Below are positions 36,726 to 45,169 of a DNA stretch of 49,191 nucleotides, piece by piece. Numbering within the stretch: position 1 is the stretch's first letter; each line of letters starts with the position of its first letter. Both the position numbers and the translations under genes were made by a program. Origin of the DNA: Bacteroidota bacterium (lineage in GTDB: Bacteria; Bacteroidota; Bacteroidia; Cytophagales; Cyclobacteriaceae). Location of the stretch: contig JAQCJI010000011.1 in the NCBI GenBank assembly GCA_027593175.1, positions 1 to 49,191 on the forward strand, given 5' to 3'. The notes beneath the pieces were generated by a model. It had not been told where the DNA came from and did no database searches. It saw nothing but the letters and a program-made list of their open reading frames with translations.

Positions 36726-37501
36726 CCCCTGGATTAATTTCTATCATTATCCCCTGCTACAACCAAGGGATCTACCTGAAAGAAACCATCCAATCGGCAC
36801 TGGCCTCCACCTACAGACCACTCGAAATTCTCCTAATCAACGACGGTTCCACGGATAATTCCCTTGAACTTGCACAAGAACTGGAAACCCAGCATCCGGA
36901 AGTTCGGGTAATCGACCAAGCCAATGGCGGCGTCACCAAAGCCCGAAATGCAGGCATCGCTGCTGCGCAAGGGGAATACATTCTACCAGTAGACGGAGAC
37001 GACTTGATTGCAGCGACCTACATCGAACAAGGCTTGGCTATCCTTTCGAGTCGCCCAGAAGTCAAAGTGGTCTATTGCCAAGCTGAAAAATTTACCGAAA
37101 CGACCCGAAAGCCTTGGAAATTAAAACCCTTTAGCCTGCAGCAATTGGCCAAAGACAACATGATTTTTGTGTCTGCCCTATTCCGAAAAACTGATGCGTT
37201 AGCAGTGGATGGCTTTTCCGAAGACATGCAACTGGGACGAGAAGACTGGGAGTTTTGGATCAAGCTCCTCAAAAATGGAGGAGAGGTAGTTCAACTTCCC
37301 TTGGTAGGCTTCTATTACCGACTCACTCCCAACAGCAAACGAAAAAAGACAGGAGGCACGGACTTCAAAAAGGCTCGGATTGCCTACCTCAATACCAAGC
37401 ATGCAGATTTTTTTGAGCGGGAACTGAATGGACCCCTACGGATACAGCGCTCCTGGTCCAAACCCTACAATACGCTACTAAAACTTTTCGGAAAACTGTA
37501 A
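36722..37501 (+). CDS. Family 2 glycosyltransferase
   Basis: Inverting GT-A glycosyltransferase of 259 aa. The N-terminal nucleotide-sugar motif SIIIPCYNQGIYLKETIQSA, INDGSTDNSLELA and the DXD-type metal motif VDGDDLI (about residues 92-98) are clear; the acceptor-side motif GREDWEFWIKLL near 172-183 is the ED-W general-base region. No membrane segment, so it works at the cytoplasmic face. Coupled by ATGA to the FkbM methyltransferase gene. Sugar donor and acceptor are unknown; surface polysaccharide synthesis is the likely pathway. Confidence 0.92.
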   Translation: MTPGLISIIIPCYNQGIYLKETIQSALASTYRPLEILLINDGSTDNSLELAQELETQHPEVRVIDQANGGVTKARNAGIAAAQGEYILPVDGDDLIAATYIEQGLAILSSRPEVKVVYCQAEKFTETTRKPWKLKPFSLQQLAKDNMIFVSALFRKTDALAVDGFSEDMQLGREDWEFWIKLLKNGGEVVQLPLVGFYYRLTPNSKRKKTGGTDFKKARIAYLNTKHADFFERELNGPLRIQRSWSKPYNTLLKLFGKL

Positions 37502-37544
37502 ATATTTCTCCTTCTACTCTAAAGGGTTACTCTCCGCTAAATGT

Positions 37545-37568
37545 GCTGTCAACCGTGGACCGTCAACA
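37545..37568. repeat. Dispersed short repeat, copy 2
   Basis: gctgt at 37545-37549 and tggaccgtc at 37556-37564 match the copy at 33075-33094 with the same 11-base offset. It lies between two convergent glycosyltransferase genes; gtcaac flanks the core on both sides. Confidence 0.5.
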
Positions 37569-37574
37569 GATAAC

Positions 37575-38285
37575 TTAAATTTTATCCAAGCCCTTCCAGA
37601 ACTTTAAAAAATAGTACTTCAGCGGATTGCTGTACTTGAGTTGCTTCCAAGGGCGGCTTGCATGAGGGCGATGCCACACTGGGGCATTCATCAGCACCGT
37701 ATTTTTGAATCCTAGCTCCACCGATTTTTTAGAAATAAAGGTATCGTACCAATCCTTAGCCTCATCCAATCCCTTAAAATCAAAAGCCTGCAAAAAGGAA
37801 GTTGAAAATAAAGTACAGCAAAAGCTCAAGCTCCGCTGGGTATCGATTACTGCATCTTTTACCCCTTTGAACTTGAGGTAGGGAAAGTTGACTTCTCCTT
37901 TATCATCTACAGTCACTGAACCCACCAATCCTGTGCTGGGATGAGCAGCGAGGTGGTCCAAAAGGGATTGAATGGTGTTTGGAGCAATGACCACATCCGA
38001 TTCCACCACCAAAAGCGGGATTCCTGCTTCCATGGCTTGCTGCTGGGCCAGTTGCAGCACCAACTTGTAGTTGGGCGAGGGATGATCCGTCAAGTCCTCG
38101 ATGTGAATCAGGTCATAGCCCAGTTCCTCCCGGTGCTTTTCCAAGCTGTCCTTGGTTTCGGCAGTACTGAAGTCGTTAAAAATGACATGCTTTACCTTCA
38201 CCGAGGAAGCGGCAATCGCCCGCGCGGTATCCAGCGTGGTTTCGATTGCGTTTTTTACGGGAGTAATGACAAGTACCTGAGCCAT
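37575..38285 (-). CDS. Family 2-like glycosyltransferase
   Basis: Probable GT-A glycosyltransferase of 236 aa. The N-terminus VLVITPVKNAIETTLDTARA and FNDFSTAETKDSL match the GT2 nucleotide fold, and VVESDVVIAPNTI at about 96-108 holds the ESD version of the metal motif. The C-terminal half has APVWHRPHASRPWKQLKYSN, resembling acceptor loops of bacterial lipopolysaccharide glycosyltransferases. No membrane segment. It lies 87 bases downstream of the aminotransferase gene on the same strand and is convergent with the other GT2 gene. Specificity is unknown. Confidence 0.83.
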   Translation of the reverse strand: MAQVLVITPVKNAIETTLDTARAIAASSVKVKHVIFNDFSTAETKDSLEKHREELGYDLIHIEDLTDHPSPNYKLVLQLAQQQAMEAGIPLLVVESDVVIAPNTIQSLLDHLAAHPSTGLVGSVTVDDKGEVNFPYLKFKGVKDAVIDTQRSLSFCCTLFSTSFLQAFDFKGLDEAKDWYDTFISKKSVELGFKNTVLMNAPVWHRPHASRPWKQLKYSNPLKYYFLKFWKGLDKI

Positions 38286-38372
38286 GGGCTGGATCTAGTT
38301 GAAGGATTGATTTAATTAATTTTGACTGCCTACTTTCGGCCAATGGCTTCAGCAAGCAGACAAAATAAAGTC

Positions 38373-39575
38373 TTAAGCTAGGTCTCCCAAGGCTTTTTTC
38401 ATTCGCTTCATCGCCTCAATCAAGTCTGCTTCGGAAGCGGCATAGGAAATTCGCACACAGTTGTCCGCTCCAAAAGCAGATCCAGTCACTAGAGATACAT
38501 TGGCTATGGCAAGTAAGTACATGCAAAGCTCATCCGCATTGTTTACCGAATGCCCATTCGCTGACTTGCCAAAGAAGGCGGTAACATTTGGAAAGAAGTA
38601 AAACGCTCCCTCAGGAACATGCGTTTTGATGCCAGGGATGTCTCTCAGCAAGCCCAACATCAAGTCACGGCGCTTCAAATACTGAACGGCCATTTCTTGG
38701 GATGGACCTTGATCTCCAGTAATGCCAGCCAAAGCTGCACGCTGAGCGATGCCCGTATTGCCTGAGGTAAACTGTCCTTGCATTTTTTCTACGGCCTTGG
38801 AAATCTCCAAGGGTGCACAGATATACCCCACTCTCCAACCTGTCATGGCATAGCCCTTGGAAAATCCATTGACTGTAATCGTACGTTCAAACATGCCTGG
38901 AAGGGAGGAAATGCTGAAATTTTTGCCTGTAAAATTGATCAGTTCATAGATCTCATCTGCAATCACCATCACTCCCTCGTGCTTTTTCACCACGTTGGCA
39001 ATGTCTTCCAATTCTTGCTGGGAAAATACAGATCCGGTTGGGTTGCAAGGAGAGGAATAGATGACTGCCTTTGTTTTGGAAGTTATTGCTGCTTCCAGCT
39101 GGGCTGATGTAGCCTTGAAGTTATTCTCAAGCGTACCCTCAATCAATACCGGCACCCCTCCACACAGTTTTATTATTTCTGCATAGCTCACCCAATACGG
39201 TGAGAAAATTGCTACTTCATCCCCTTCATTGAGCAAGCACATGAAGGTATTGGCAATGGAATGTTTCGCTCCCACAGAAACCACAATATGTTCCGCCTTC
39301 GCTTCTTGAATATTATTTTCCTCTCTTAGCTTCTTGGCAATCGCTTCACGCAAATCCTGGTAGCCGGCAACAGGAGGGTAGGAGAAATATTTTCCTTCAT
39401 CGATCGCGTCTTTTGCAGCCTGCTGAATGTGCTTTGGCGTCTTGAAATCAGGTTCTCCCAAGCTCAAACTGATGATATCAATTCCTTGAGCTTTGAGCTC
39501 TCTGGCTTTTTTTGCCATGGCCAAGGTGGCCGACTCTTCCATTTGAAGTACGCGATCGGATAAAATAGAATTCAT
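38373..39575 (-). CDS. Pyridoxal-phosphate aminotransferase (aspartate aminotransferase Ib type)
   Basis: Class I aminotransferase of 400 aa, most like the thermophilic-type aspartate aminotransferases (Ib), which transfer amino groups between aspartate or other amino acids and 2-oxoglutarate. Motifs: SLGEPDFKTPKHI (37-49), SSPCNPTGSVFS (174-185), cofactor Asp-Tyr region IADEIYELI, Schiff-base Lys240 in NGFSKGYAMTGWRVGYI and the C-terminal substrate-binding Arg in CVRISYA. Start at ATG 39575 gives the standard SDRVLQMEESATLAM N-terminus. Cytoplasmic. Prephenate aminotransferase activity is an alternative known for this subgroup. Confidence 0.93.
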   Translation of the reverse strand: MNSILSDRVLQMEESATLAMAKKARELKAQGIDIISLSLGEPDFKTPKHIQQAAKDAIDEGKYFSYPPVAGYQDLREAIAKKLREENNIQEAKAEHIVVSVGAKHSIANTFMCLLNEGDEVAIFSPYWVSYAEIIKLCGGVPVLIEGTLENNFKATSAQLEAAITSKTKAVIYSSPCNPTGSVFSQQELEDIANVVKKHEGVMVIADEIYELINFTGKNFSISSLPGMFERTITVNGFSKGYAMTGWRVGYICAPLEISKAVEKMQGQFTSGNTGIAQRAALAGITGDQGPSQEMAVQYLKRRDLMLGLLRDIPGIKTHVPEGAFYFFPNVTAFFGKSANGHSVNNADELCMYLLAIANVSLVTGSAFGADNCVRISYAASEADLIEAMKRMKKALGDLA

Positions 39576-39709
39576 AAGAATTTAGGGTTTGATAGCACGG
39601 ATCCAAAAGTAGGCAGAAGATTATAATTAATAAACAATCGATAAGATTTGATCTCGAAATGTTACTTTTGGAAGTACTAGACAAGCCAATCAGCCGTTTA
39701 AATTCCGAA

Positions 39710-40561
39710 ATGAAGCCGCTTCCTCTTTTTCTACTTTTCTTTTTGGCAGGGTCCCATTTCCTTCTGGGTCAAACGGTTATCAACGACCAAAAGGCAAAGG
39801 AAGACTCCACGGGCTTGGTTAGTTCATTTTTACTTCCAACAGTAGCTCCCCTACTCCTTTTTGATGAAGAGAAAGTAAAAGAAGCCAAGAAGGAAAAGAA
39901 AAAAAAGACCCGTAAAAACACTTTTTTTGGAGTAAAAACAAGAAAAGGAAACACCCGTAAAAGTCTTCGAGGTCAAGAGTTTGTTGAACTTTTCTACTAC
40001 ACAGACGCCTCATCGAATAGCAATCCTTACCTACGGGACCGATATTGGTATGATTCAAAGGAACGGATCATTCGAACCCAAGGGTACAACAAAGGCCAAG
40101 GCTTCCTGCTTCATGGGCCTTACCAACGCCTAGTAAACCAGACGGTAGTGGAACGCGGAACTTTTTTTTACGGCAGCAAGCACCAAACCTGGCTTACCTT
40201 TGATGGAGACAATGTACTTCAAGACAAAGCTCGATACGAAGAAGGCTGGCCCAAAGAATCACGAATCACTTATTTCAACTCCGCCAACAAGGCCATTGAA
40301 AAGCTGATCCCCATTCAGTATGGGTTAGCGGAAGGCAACTTCTACCACTTTTATGAAAACCAGCAGATAGCCGTCACCGGTGAGTACCGCTTTGGGGAAA
40401 AAGTGGGACTCTGGACTGAATATTGGAACACAAATAACACCCAAGCGATTCGAAAACGGGAAATTCAGTACCAAGAAAAGCCCTACACCAAAAACTTCCG
40501 CCCCTACATTCGGGCAGAATGGGATAAAGAAGGCAAGCTGATCTACCGAAAAGATCCCTGA
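39710..40561 (+). CDS. Secreted protein with MORN-like repeats
   Basis: Hypothetical exported protein of 283 aa. ATG 39710 gives a signal peptide (KPLPLFLLFFLAGSHFLLGQ); an upstream in-frame TTG/ATG at 39659 adds 17 residues and is less likely. After a Lys-rich segment (KEAKKEKKKKTRKN) the protein shows strands of the YwqK/MORN kind, such as GFLLHGPYQRL, VVERGTFFYGSKHQTWLTF, YGLAEGNFYHFY and GEYRFGEKVGLWTEYW, each with G-x-F/W-Y patterns. Such repeats are thought to bind membranes or partners. It is convergent with the YraN gene 20 bases away. No function can be assigned. Confidence 0.75.
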   Translation: MKPLPLFLLFFLAGSHFLLGQTVINDQKAKEDSTGLVSSFLLPTVAPLLLFDEEKVKEAKKEKKKKTRKNTFFGVKTRKGNTRKSLRGQEFVELFYYTDASSNSNPYLRDRYWYDSKERIIRTQGYNKGQGFLLHGPYQRLVNQTVVERGTFFYGSKHQTWLTFDGDNVLQDKARYEEGWPKESRITYFNSANKAIEKLIPIQYGLAEGNFYHFYENQQIAVTGEYRFGEKVGLWTEYWNTNNTQAIRKREIQYQEKPYTKNFRPYIRAEWDKEGKLIYRKDP

Positions 40562-40581
40562 AAAATTCCACTCCAGGTTGA

Positions 40582-40938
40582 TTAGTAAAAAGCATCTTCA
40601 AACTGTCTAAAATGTAGGGTGCCCATGGAATCTTGGCAGACCCCGACGATATCAAAGCGAATATCTTGATGCCAATCCTTTTGGTAAATGTACTGATCAG
40701 CGGCTTTGACTAGGAGTCGCTTTTTGGTCGCATGAACAAACTCTTCAGCATAGCCAAACCCTGTACCGGTCCGGAATTTGACTTCTATAAAAATCAAGAG
40801 TCCCTGATGGGTCATGATGAGATCTATCTCGGCATGTTGGTACCGGTAGTTCGTTTCGAGTAAGGTGTATCCTTTGCTTTCAAGCCATTTGGCGACTTCC
40901 TGCTCTGCGAGTCTTCCTGAATCATTGTGTGCTGCCAT
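40582..40938 (-). CDS. YraN family (UPF0102) endonuclease-like protein
   Basis: Small PD-(D/E)XK fold protein of 118 aa, related to Holliday junction resolvases but without a proven cellular role. The conserved core is complete: GRLAEQEVAKWLESKGY, then NYRYQHAEIDLI with Glu37 and Asp39, and LIFIEVKFRTG with Glu52 and Lys54. C-terminal DIRFDIVGV is also typical. Divergent from lipB, with 43 bases between the starts, so the two promoters must overlap. Confidence 0.93.
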   Translation of the reverse strand: MAAHNDSGRLAEQEVAKWLESKGYTLLETNYRYQHAEIDLIMTHQGLLIFIEVKFRTGTGFGYAEEFVHATKKRLLVKAADQYIYQKDWHQDIRFDIVGVCQDSMGTLHFRQFEDAFY

Positions 40939-40981
40939 GGGAAATATTGGTTAATTTTGAAAAGTTGAATGGCCTACCCAG

Positions 40982-41759
40982 ATGGGTCTAAAAAATGCTG
41001 AAAAAACGACGATGATTGAAGATACAAAAAAAACGGTAGCGTTTCGTGATCTGGGCTGCATGGATTACCAAGAAGCCTGGACCTATCAAGAAAATCTATT
41101 TGCAGACATTGTCGCCAAAAAAATACAAAATCGAAACCTTCCCGAGGACCAGCAGATCACCACGCCAAACTACCTCTTATTCGTAGAGCACCCCCATGTG
41201 TACACCCTTGGGAAAAGTGGCAAGCCAGAGCACCTCCTCCTAGACACTACAGGACTGGAAGCCCATGCCGCCACCTACTACAAAATCAACCGAGGAGGAG
41301 ACATCACCTACCATGGTCCAGGTCAGTTGGTGGGCTATCCCATCCTAGATTAAGCTACTTCTGATCCTAGATTTGGATCATTTTTTTACCGACATCCACC
41401 GCTATTTGCGGTATTTGGAAGAAGCCATCATCCTGACACTTGCAGAATACGGCGTACCGGCGGGTCGAATCGATGGACTTACAGGCGTTTGGCTCGACTA
41501 CGACACACTAAAGAATCCACGAAAAATCTGTGCCCTTGGGGTTAAATCCAGCCGTTGGGTGACCATGCATGGATTTGCCTTCAACCTAAACGTGGACCTC
41601 TCCTACTTCGGACACATCGTCCCTTGCGGGATCGACGACAAAGCGGTCACCTCCTTACACCTCGAGTTGGGCCGTCCTGTAACTGTAGAAGAGGTCAAGC
41701 AAAAGGTAAAAAAACACCTCGCCGCACTTTTTGAAATGAATTTGATAGATACCGAATGA
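40982..41759 (+). pseudogene. lipB: Lipoyl(octanoyl) transferase broken by a 22-base insertion
   Basis: LipB moves octanoate from acyl carrier protein to lipoate-dependent enzymes. The first part (40982-41353) carries VEHPHVYTLGKSG and [20 protein letters not shown] and then stops at TAA 41351-41353. The second part resumes in another frame at 41373 with [19 protein letters not shown] and goes on to the catalytic region: Lys in LGVKSSRW and Cys in GHIVPCGID, ending at 41759. Removing 41351-41372 joins the parts into one uninterrupted LipB of about 252 aa. The 22-base insert creates a direct repeat of atcctagatt (41342-41351 and 41364-41373). It may be a real disruption, an excision scar, a reversible duplication, or a sequencing error. 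The next gene overlaps its stop by ATGA. Confidence 0.88.
41342..41373 (+). repeat. 10-base direct repeat bounding the lipB insertion
   Basis: atcctagatt occurs at 41342-41351 and 41364-41373 with 12 bases between the two copies. The arrangement is like a 9-10 base target duplication left with a short remnant after a transposable element excised. Recombination or slippage between the copies would delete exactly 22 bases and restore lipB. Confidence 0.85.
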
Positions 41760-42157
41760 AAAAAGACATTGATTTTTCGCCCGTTACCGGGGTGAAGATT
41801 GCCATTGCCAAAGAGGAAAAGGAAACAGGAGCAGAATGGTCCGTCTACCTAATCAACTACAACCTGATCGAACTTACCACCGTCATGATCACCTCCCAGG
41901 GATATGGCCATATGGAAGGGGAGCTGCGGAAAACATCCACCCTTCGACACCTGATCCAAGAGATTGGATCAAGCTCTTTTGCACGCGTTGAACCCATAGA
42001 TCCAGCTGTATTTTCATTGACAAATGAGTTTTGGGTGAGCTACTATATTCTGGATAAAATTTTTGATAAAAAGTTTATCTTTACCCCAGGCAGTTTTGAC
42101 CCTGCCCAGCTCCGAATTATTCCAGAATTGGGTTTGGAGGGAATTCTCAACAGTTAA
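41756..42157 (+). CDS. Conserved hypothetical protein downstream of lipB
   Basis: Protein of 133 aa without a recognised domain, signal peptide or membrane segment. The sequence looks like a mixed alpha/beta cytoplasmic protein ([20 protein letters not shown], then [20 protein letters not shown]) and is clearly coding by composition. The start codon overlaps the lipB stop (ATGA), so its translation would depend on ribosomes finishing lipB; the lipB frameshift may therefore reduce it unless it is initiated independently. The stop is followed within 11 bases by the exonuclease gene start. I do not recognise the family and give no function. Confidence 0.8.
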   Translation: MKKDIDFSPVTGVKIAIAKEEKETGAEWSVYLINYNLIELTTVMITSQGYGHMEGELRKTSTLRHLIQEIGSSSFARVEPIDPAVFSLTNEFWVSYYILDKIFDKKFIFTPGSFDPAQLRIIPELGLEGILNS

Positions 42158-42167
42158 TTTTGACATC

Positions 42168-42890
42168 ATGGCACCATTTTTTGAACAGCTCAGCAACATC
42201 CTATTTTTAGACATTGAAACTGCCTCCTCCACCGAATCCTTTGCTGAACTTGACCCTAGGCTGCAGCCAGAGTGGATTCGAAAAGAGCGGCTAATTCGAA
42301 GAGAGAGTGTACTTGAACCAGGGGAACTTTTCTTTGAACGGGCGGGCATTCATGCTGAATTTGGAAAGGTGATCTGTGTAGGAGTAGGCTATTTTCAAGC
42401 CAAGAAGAAAGAGAAAAAGCACTACTTCCGATCAAAAGTTTTTGCTCAGGAGGAGGAAAAGGAAACTCTTTTGGAATTAAAAGCCTTATTGGAGAAGAAA
42501 AAGTGGATCCTTTGTGCCCACAATGGCAAAGAGTTTGACTTTCCTTACCTCTGCCGACGCATGCTAATCCAGGGAATTTCCTTACCCGAGCCCCTACAGT
42601 TAGCCGGCAAAAAACCCTGGGAAATACGGCACTTAGACACCATGGAACTCTGGCGCTTTGGAGATTACAAACACTACACCCGATTGGAATTATTGGCTGC
42701 TTCTTTCGGAATTCCAAGTTCCAAAGAAGGGATAGATGGTAGCGAAGTCAACCCCACTTACTATAGAGAAAAAAATCTTGAAAAAATCAAAAATTACTGC
42801 CTTCGCGATGTGGAAGTCACTGCCAAAATCTTTTTGGCCATGCACCCACCAGCTGAACCTGTAGAACTAGAAATCGAGTACCCTGATTAG
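42168..42890 (+). CDS. DnaQ-like 3-prime to 5-prime exonuclease (ribonuclease H-like)
   Basis: Exonuclease of the DEDD superfamily, 240 aa. ExoI motif ILFLDIETAS with Asp15 and Glu17; ExoII AHNGKEFDFPYLCRR with its Asp; ExoIII YCLRDVEVTAKIF with Tyr and Asp (DEDDy type). The domain resembles the proofreading exonuclease of family B polymerases used as a stand-alone protein. ATG 42168 is chosen because it leads straight into the ExoI strand; an upstream in-frame ATG at 42063 would overlap the previous gene by 95 bases. It precedes rnr by 71 bases and may function in nucleic acid trimming or repair. Confidence 0.86.
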   Translation: MAPFFEQLSNILFLDIETASSTESFAELDPRLQPEWIRKERLIRRESVLEPGELFFERAGIHAEFGKVICVGVGYFQAKKKEKKHYFRSKVFAQEEEKETLLELKALLEKKKWILCAHNGKEFDFPYLCRRMLIQGISLPEPLQLAGKKPWEIRHLDTMELWRFGDYKHYTRLELLAASFGIPSSKEGIDGSEVNPTYYREKNLEKIKNYCLRDVEVTAKIFLAMHPPAEPVELEIEYPD

Positions 42891-42961
42891 TAACAAAAAG
42901 AACAAGTCTGCTAATTTTCTTGGCAAAAAAAACTTTATACCTTAGAAAAAACAATGCCCTC

Positions 42962-45169
42962 ATGGGAAGAAAATCCGATCGGAAACAATCCAAAAAAAGC
43001 CATTCAAGCAATAAAGGCAACAATGATAGTGCTTCTTTAGCACGCAAACTTCTACAATTTTTAGATGTGAATTTTGGTGAAGAATTTAATGCCAAACAAC
43101 TCACCAAGCACTTAGAAATTCGAGATTCCTTGAATAAAGACGGTGTAGAGCCCGTACTCTACCAGCTTGTCGCCGATGGGAAAATTTCCCGTAACCCCCG
43201 CAACTTTTTTTCCTCTACCCGAGATCCAGAATGCATTACGGGAACGGTAGATTTCGTGAATCCCCGTTTTGCCTTTATCATCCCCGACCAGCCCGATGCA
43301 GTGGAAGGAGATATTTTAGTGAAGGATGCAGACCTCAAGCATGCGCTAGACGGTGACAGGGTTCGCGTAATGGTGTTTCCAGTCAAAGGGAAGACTGGAA
43401 GAACAGAGGGCAGGGTCTTGGAAATCGTCGAGAGAAATCGCGATGAATTTGTGGGTAGAGTAGAAATCTCCCCCCGCTTTGCTTTTGTCGTACCCGATTT
43501 CAAAAAAATGCACAAGGATATTTTTGTGCACCGTGGAGAACTCCTGGGTGCAGCCCACAATGAAAAGGTGATTGTTAAATTAACAGAATGGAGGGAAGAT
43601 GATAAAAATCCAACCGGAAAAGTCATTCGAGTACTGGGCAAAGCAGGACTTCATGAGGTAGAGATCCACTCCATCATGGCTGAATTTGGGCTTCCTTTTG
43701 AATACGATAAAGAAGCAGATGCAGAAGCAAATGCCATTTCTGAACAGATCTCTGCCAAAGAAATCAAGGCTCGAAAAGATTTCCGCAAGGTATTGACTTT
43801 CACCATTGATCCGGCAGATGCCAAGGACTTCGATGATGCCATCTCTTACCGCAAGCTTGAAAATGGCAACCACGAAATCGGGGTGCATATCGCGGATGTG
43901 AGCCATTATGTGAAGACCAAAACAGCCTTAGAAAAAGAGGCAGTCAACCGGGCCACCTCCGTCTATCTGGTGGACCGGACCATTCCCATGCTGCCAGAGC
44001 GCTTGAGCAATGGACTTTGTTCCTTGAGACCGCACGAAGATAAGCTCACCTTTGCCTGCGTATTTGAAGTAGATCCCCAAGCCAACGTAGTACAGCACTG
44101 GATAGGGAGAACAATCATCCACTCTGACCGTCGATTTGCCTACGACGAAGCACAAGAATGCATTGATACCCAGTCTGGAGATTATTTTCTAGAGCTAACC
44201 TTGCTTAATGAGCTAGCCAAAAAAGTACGGAAGCAACGCTTTGAACAAGGGGCAGTAAACTTTGAGACAGTAGAAGTTAAATTTAAGCTGGATGAAAAAG
44301 GCACGCCCCTTGGCCTATTTGTAAAGGAGCGAAAAGACATTCACAAACTCATCGAAGAGTTTATGCTTCTAGCCAACAAGTATGTGGCTGAATTTATTTT
44401 TCGTAAAAACCAGGGCATGGATACCTTTGTGTACCGAACCCACGACAGCCCAGATTTAGATCGATTGGAGACCTTTTCTGGCTTTGCCAAGCGATTTGGC
44501 CATCAGATGGACATGACGCAACCACAGCGGATTTCTGCTGCCCTCAACAAATTAATGGATGAAATCCAGGGCAAGCCCGAGCAGAATGTCTTGGAGCAGC
44601 TAGCCATTCGAAGCATGGCTAAGGCGAAATATACCACGGAGCCCAAGGGGCATTTTGGTCTTGCCTTTGCACACTACACCCACTTTACCTCTCCCATCCG
44701 CAGGTATCCTGACATGATGGTACACCGCCTTCTGGAGCATTACCTCGAGGGGGGTAAATCCCCTGATGCCAGTTCCTGGGAACAAAAATGTCTCCACTCC
44801 TCCGAGCGCGAAAAGCGGGCAGCAGATGCCGAGCGAGCTTCCATTAAATACAAGCAAGTGGAATTCATGTCGCTTGCTGAGGCACGAGACTATGAGGGGA
44901 TTGTCAGCGGAGTCACCGAGTGGGGAGTTTTCGTAGAAATAACCGAAACCAAGTGTGAAGGCATGATTCGCGTACAAGACTTGGACGACGATTACTACGA
45001 TTTTGACGAGCGTAACATGCGTTTGATTGGATCAAAAACAAAAAAAATGATCACTTTGGGAGACAAAGTGCTGATCCGAGTAGTTAATACCGATATTGAC
45101 CGAAGAACCATAGATTTGGAATTTGCAGACAATGACAGAAAAAAATCTCGTCCACGCCCTTTTAACTAA
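42962..45169 (+). CDS. rnr: Ribonuclease R
   Basis: Processive 3-prime to 5-prime exoribonuclease that degrades structured RNA and takes part in RNA quality control. ATG 42962 gives a basic N-terminus (GRKSDRKQSKKSHSSNKGNN); a TTG at 42920 in frame is possible. Order: N-terminal basic tail and winged-helix region, cold-shock domains (about 95-250), RNB catalytic domain with DPADAKDFDDAIS (Asp283, Asp289, Asp291, Asp292 match E. coli Asp272/278/280/281), and a C-terminal S1 domain (YEGIVSGVTEWGVFVEI). The length of 735 aa is normal. The polyprenyl synthase start lies inside its 3-prime end. Confidence 0.95.
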   Translation: MGRKSDRKQSKKSHSSNKGNNDSASLARKLLQFLDVNFGEEFNAKQLTKHLEIRDSLNKDGVEPVLYQLVADGKISRNPRNFFSSTRDPECITGTVDFVNPRFAFIIPDQPDAVEGDILVKDADLKHALDGDRVRVMVFPVKGKTGRTEGRVLEIVERNRDEFVGRVEISPRFAFVVPDFKKMHKDIFVHRGELLGAAHNEKVIVKLTEWREDDKNPTGKVIRVLGKAGLHEVEIHSIMAEFGLPFEYDKEADAEANAISEQISAKEIKARKDFRKVLTFTIDPADAKDFDDAISYRKLENGNHEIGVHIADVSHYVKTKTALEKEAVNRATSVYLVDRTIPMLPERLSNGLCSLRPHEDKLTFACVFEVDPQANVVQHWIGRTIIHSDRRFAYDEAQECIDTQSGDYFLELTLLNELAKKVRKQRFEQGAVNFETVEVKFKLDEKGTPLGLFVKERKDIHKLIEEFMLLANKYVAEFIFRKNQGMDTFVYRTHDSPDLDRLETFSGFAKRFGHQMDMTQPQRISAALNKLMDEIQGKPEQNVLEQLAIRSMAKAKYTTEPKGHFGLAFAHYTHFTSPIRRYPDMMVHRLLEHYLEGGKSPDASSWEQKCLHSSEREKRAADAERASIKYKQVEFMSLAEARDYEGIVSGVTEWGVFVEITETKCEGMIRVQDLDDDYYDFDERNMRLIGSKTKKMITLGDKVLIRVVNTDIDRRTIDLEFADNDRKKSRPRPFN

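Noticed and set aside
39890-39925. A-rich Lys-codon stretch as a programmed frameshift site
   Set aside because: The reading frame of the MORN-like gene continues unbroken across it, so no shift is needed.
42256-42717. A 153-codon minus-strand open frame inside the exonuclease gene
   Set aside because: It is fully antisense to a gene with intact ExoI, ExoII and ExoIII motifs, and its translation has no recognisable domain.
43159-43641. A 160-codon minus-strand open frame inside rnr
   Set aside because: Ser/Thr-rich antisense reading of the cold-shock domains of ribonuclease R; no independent support.
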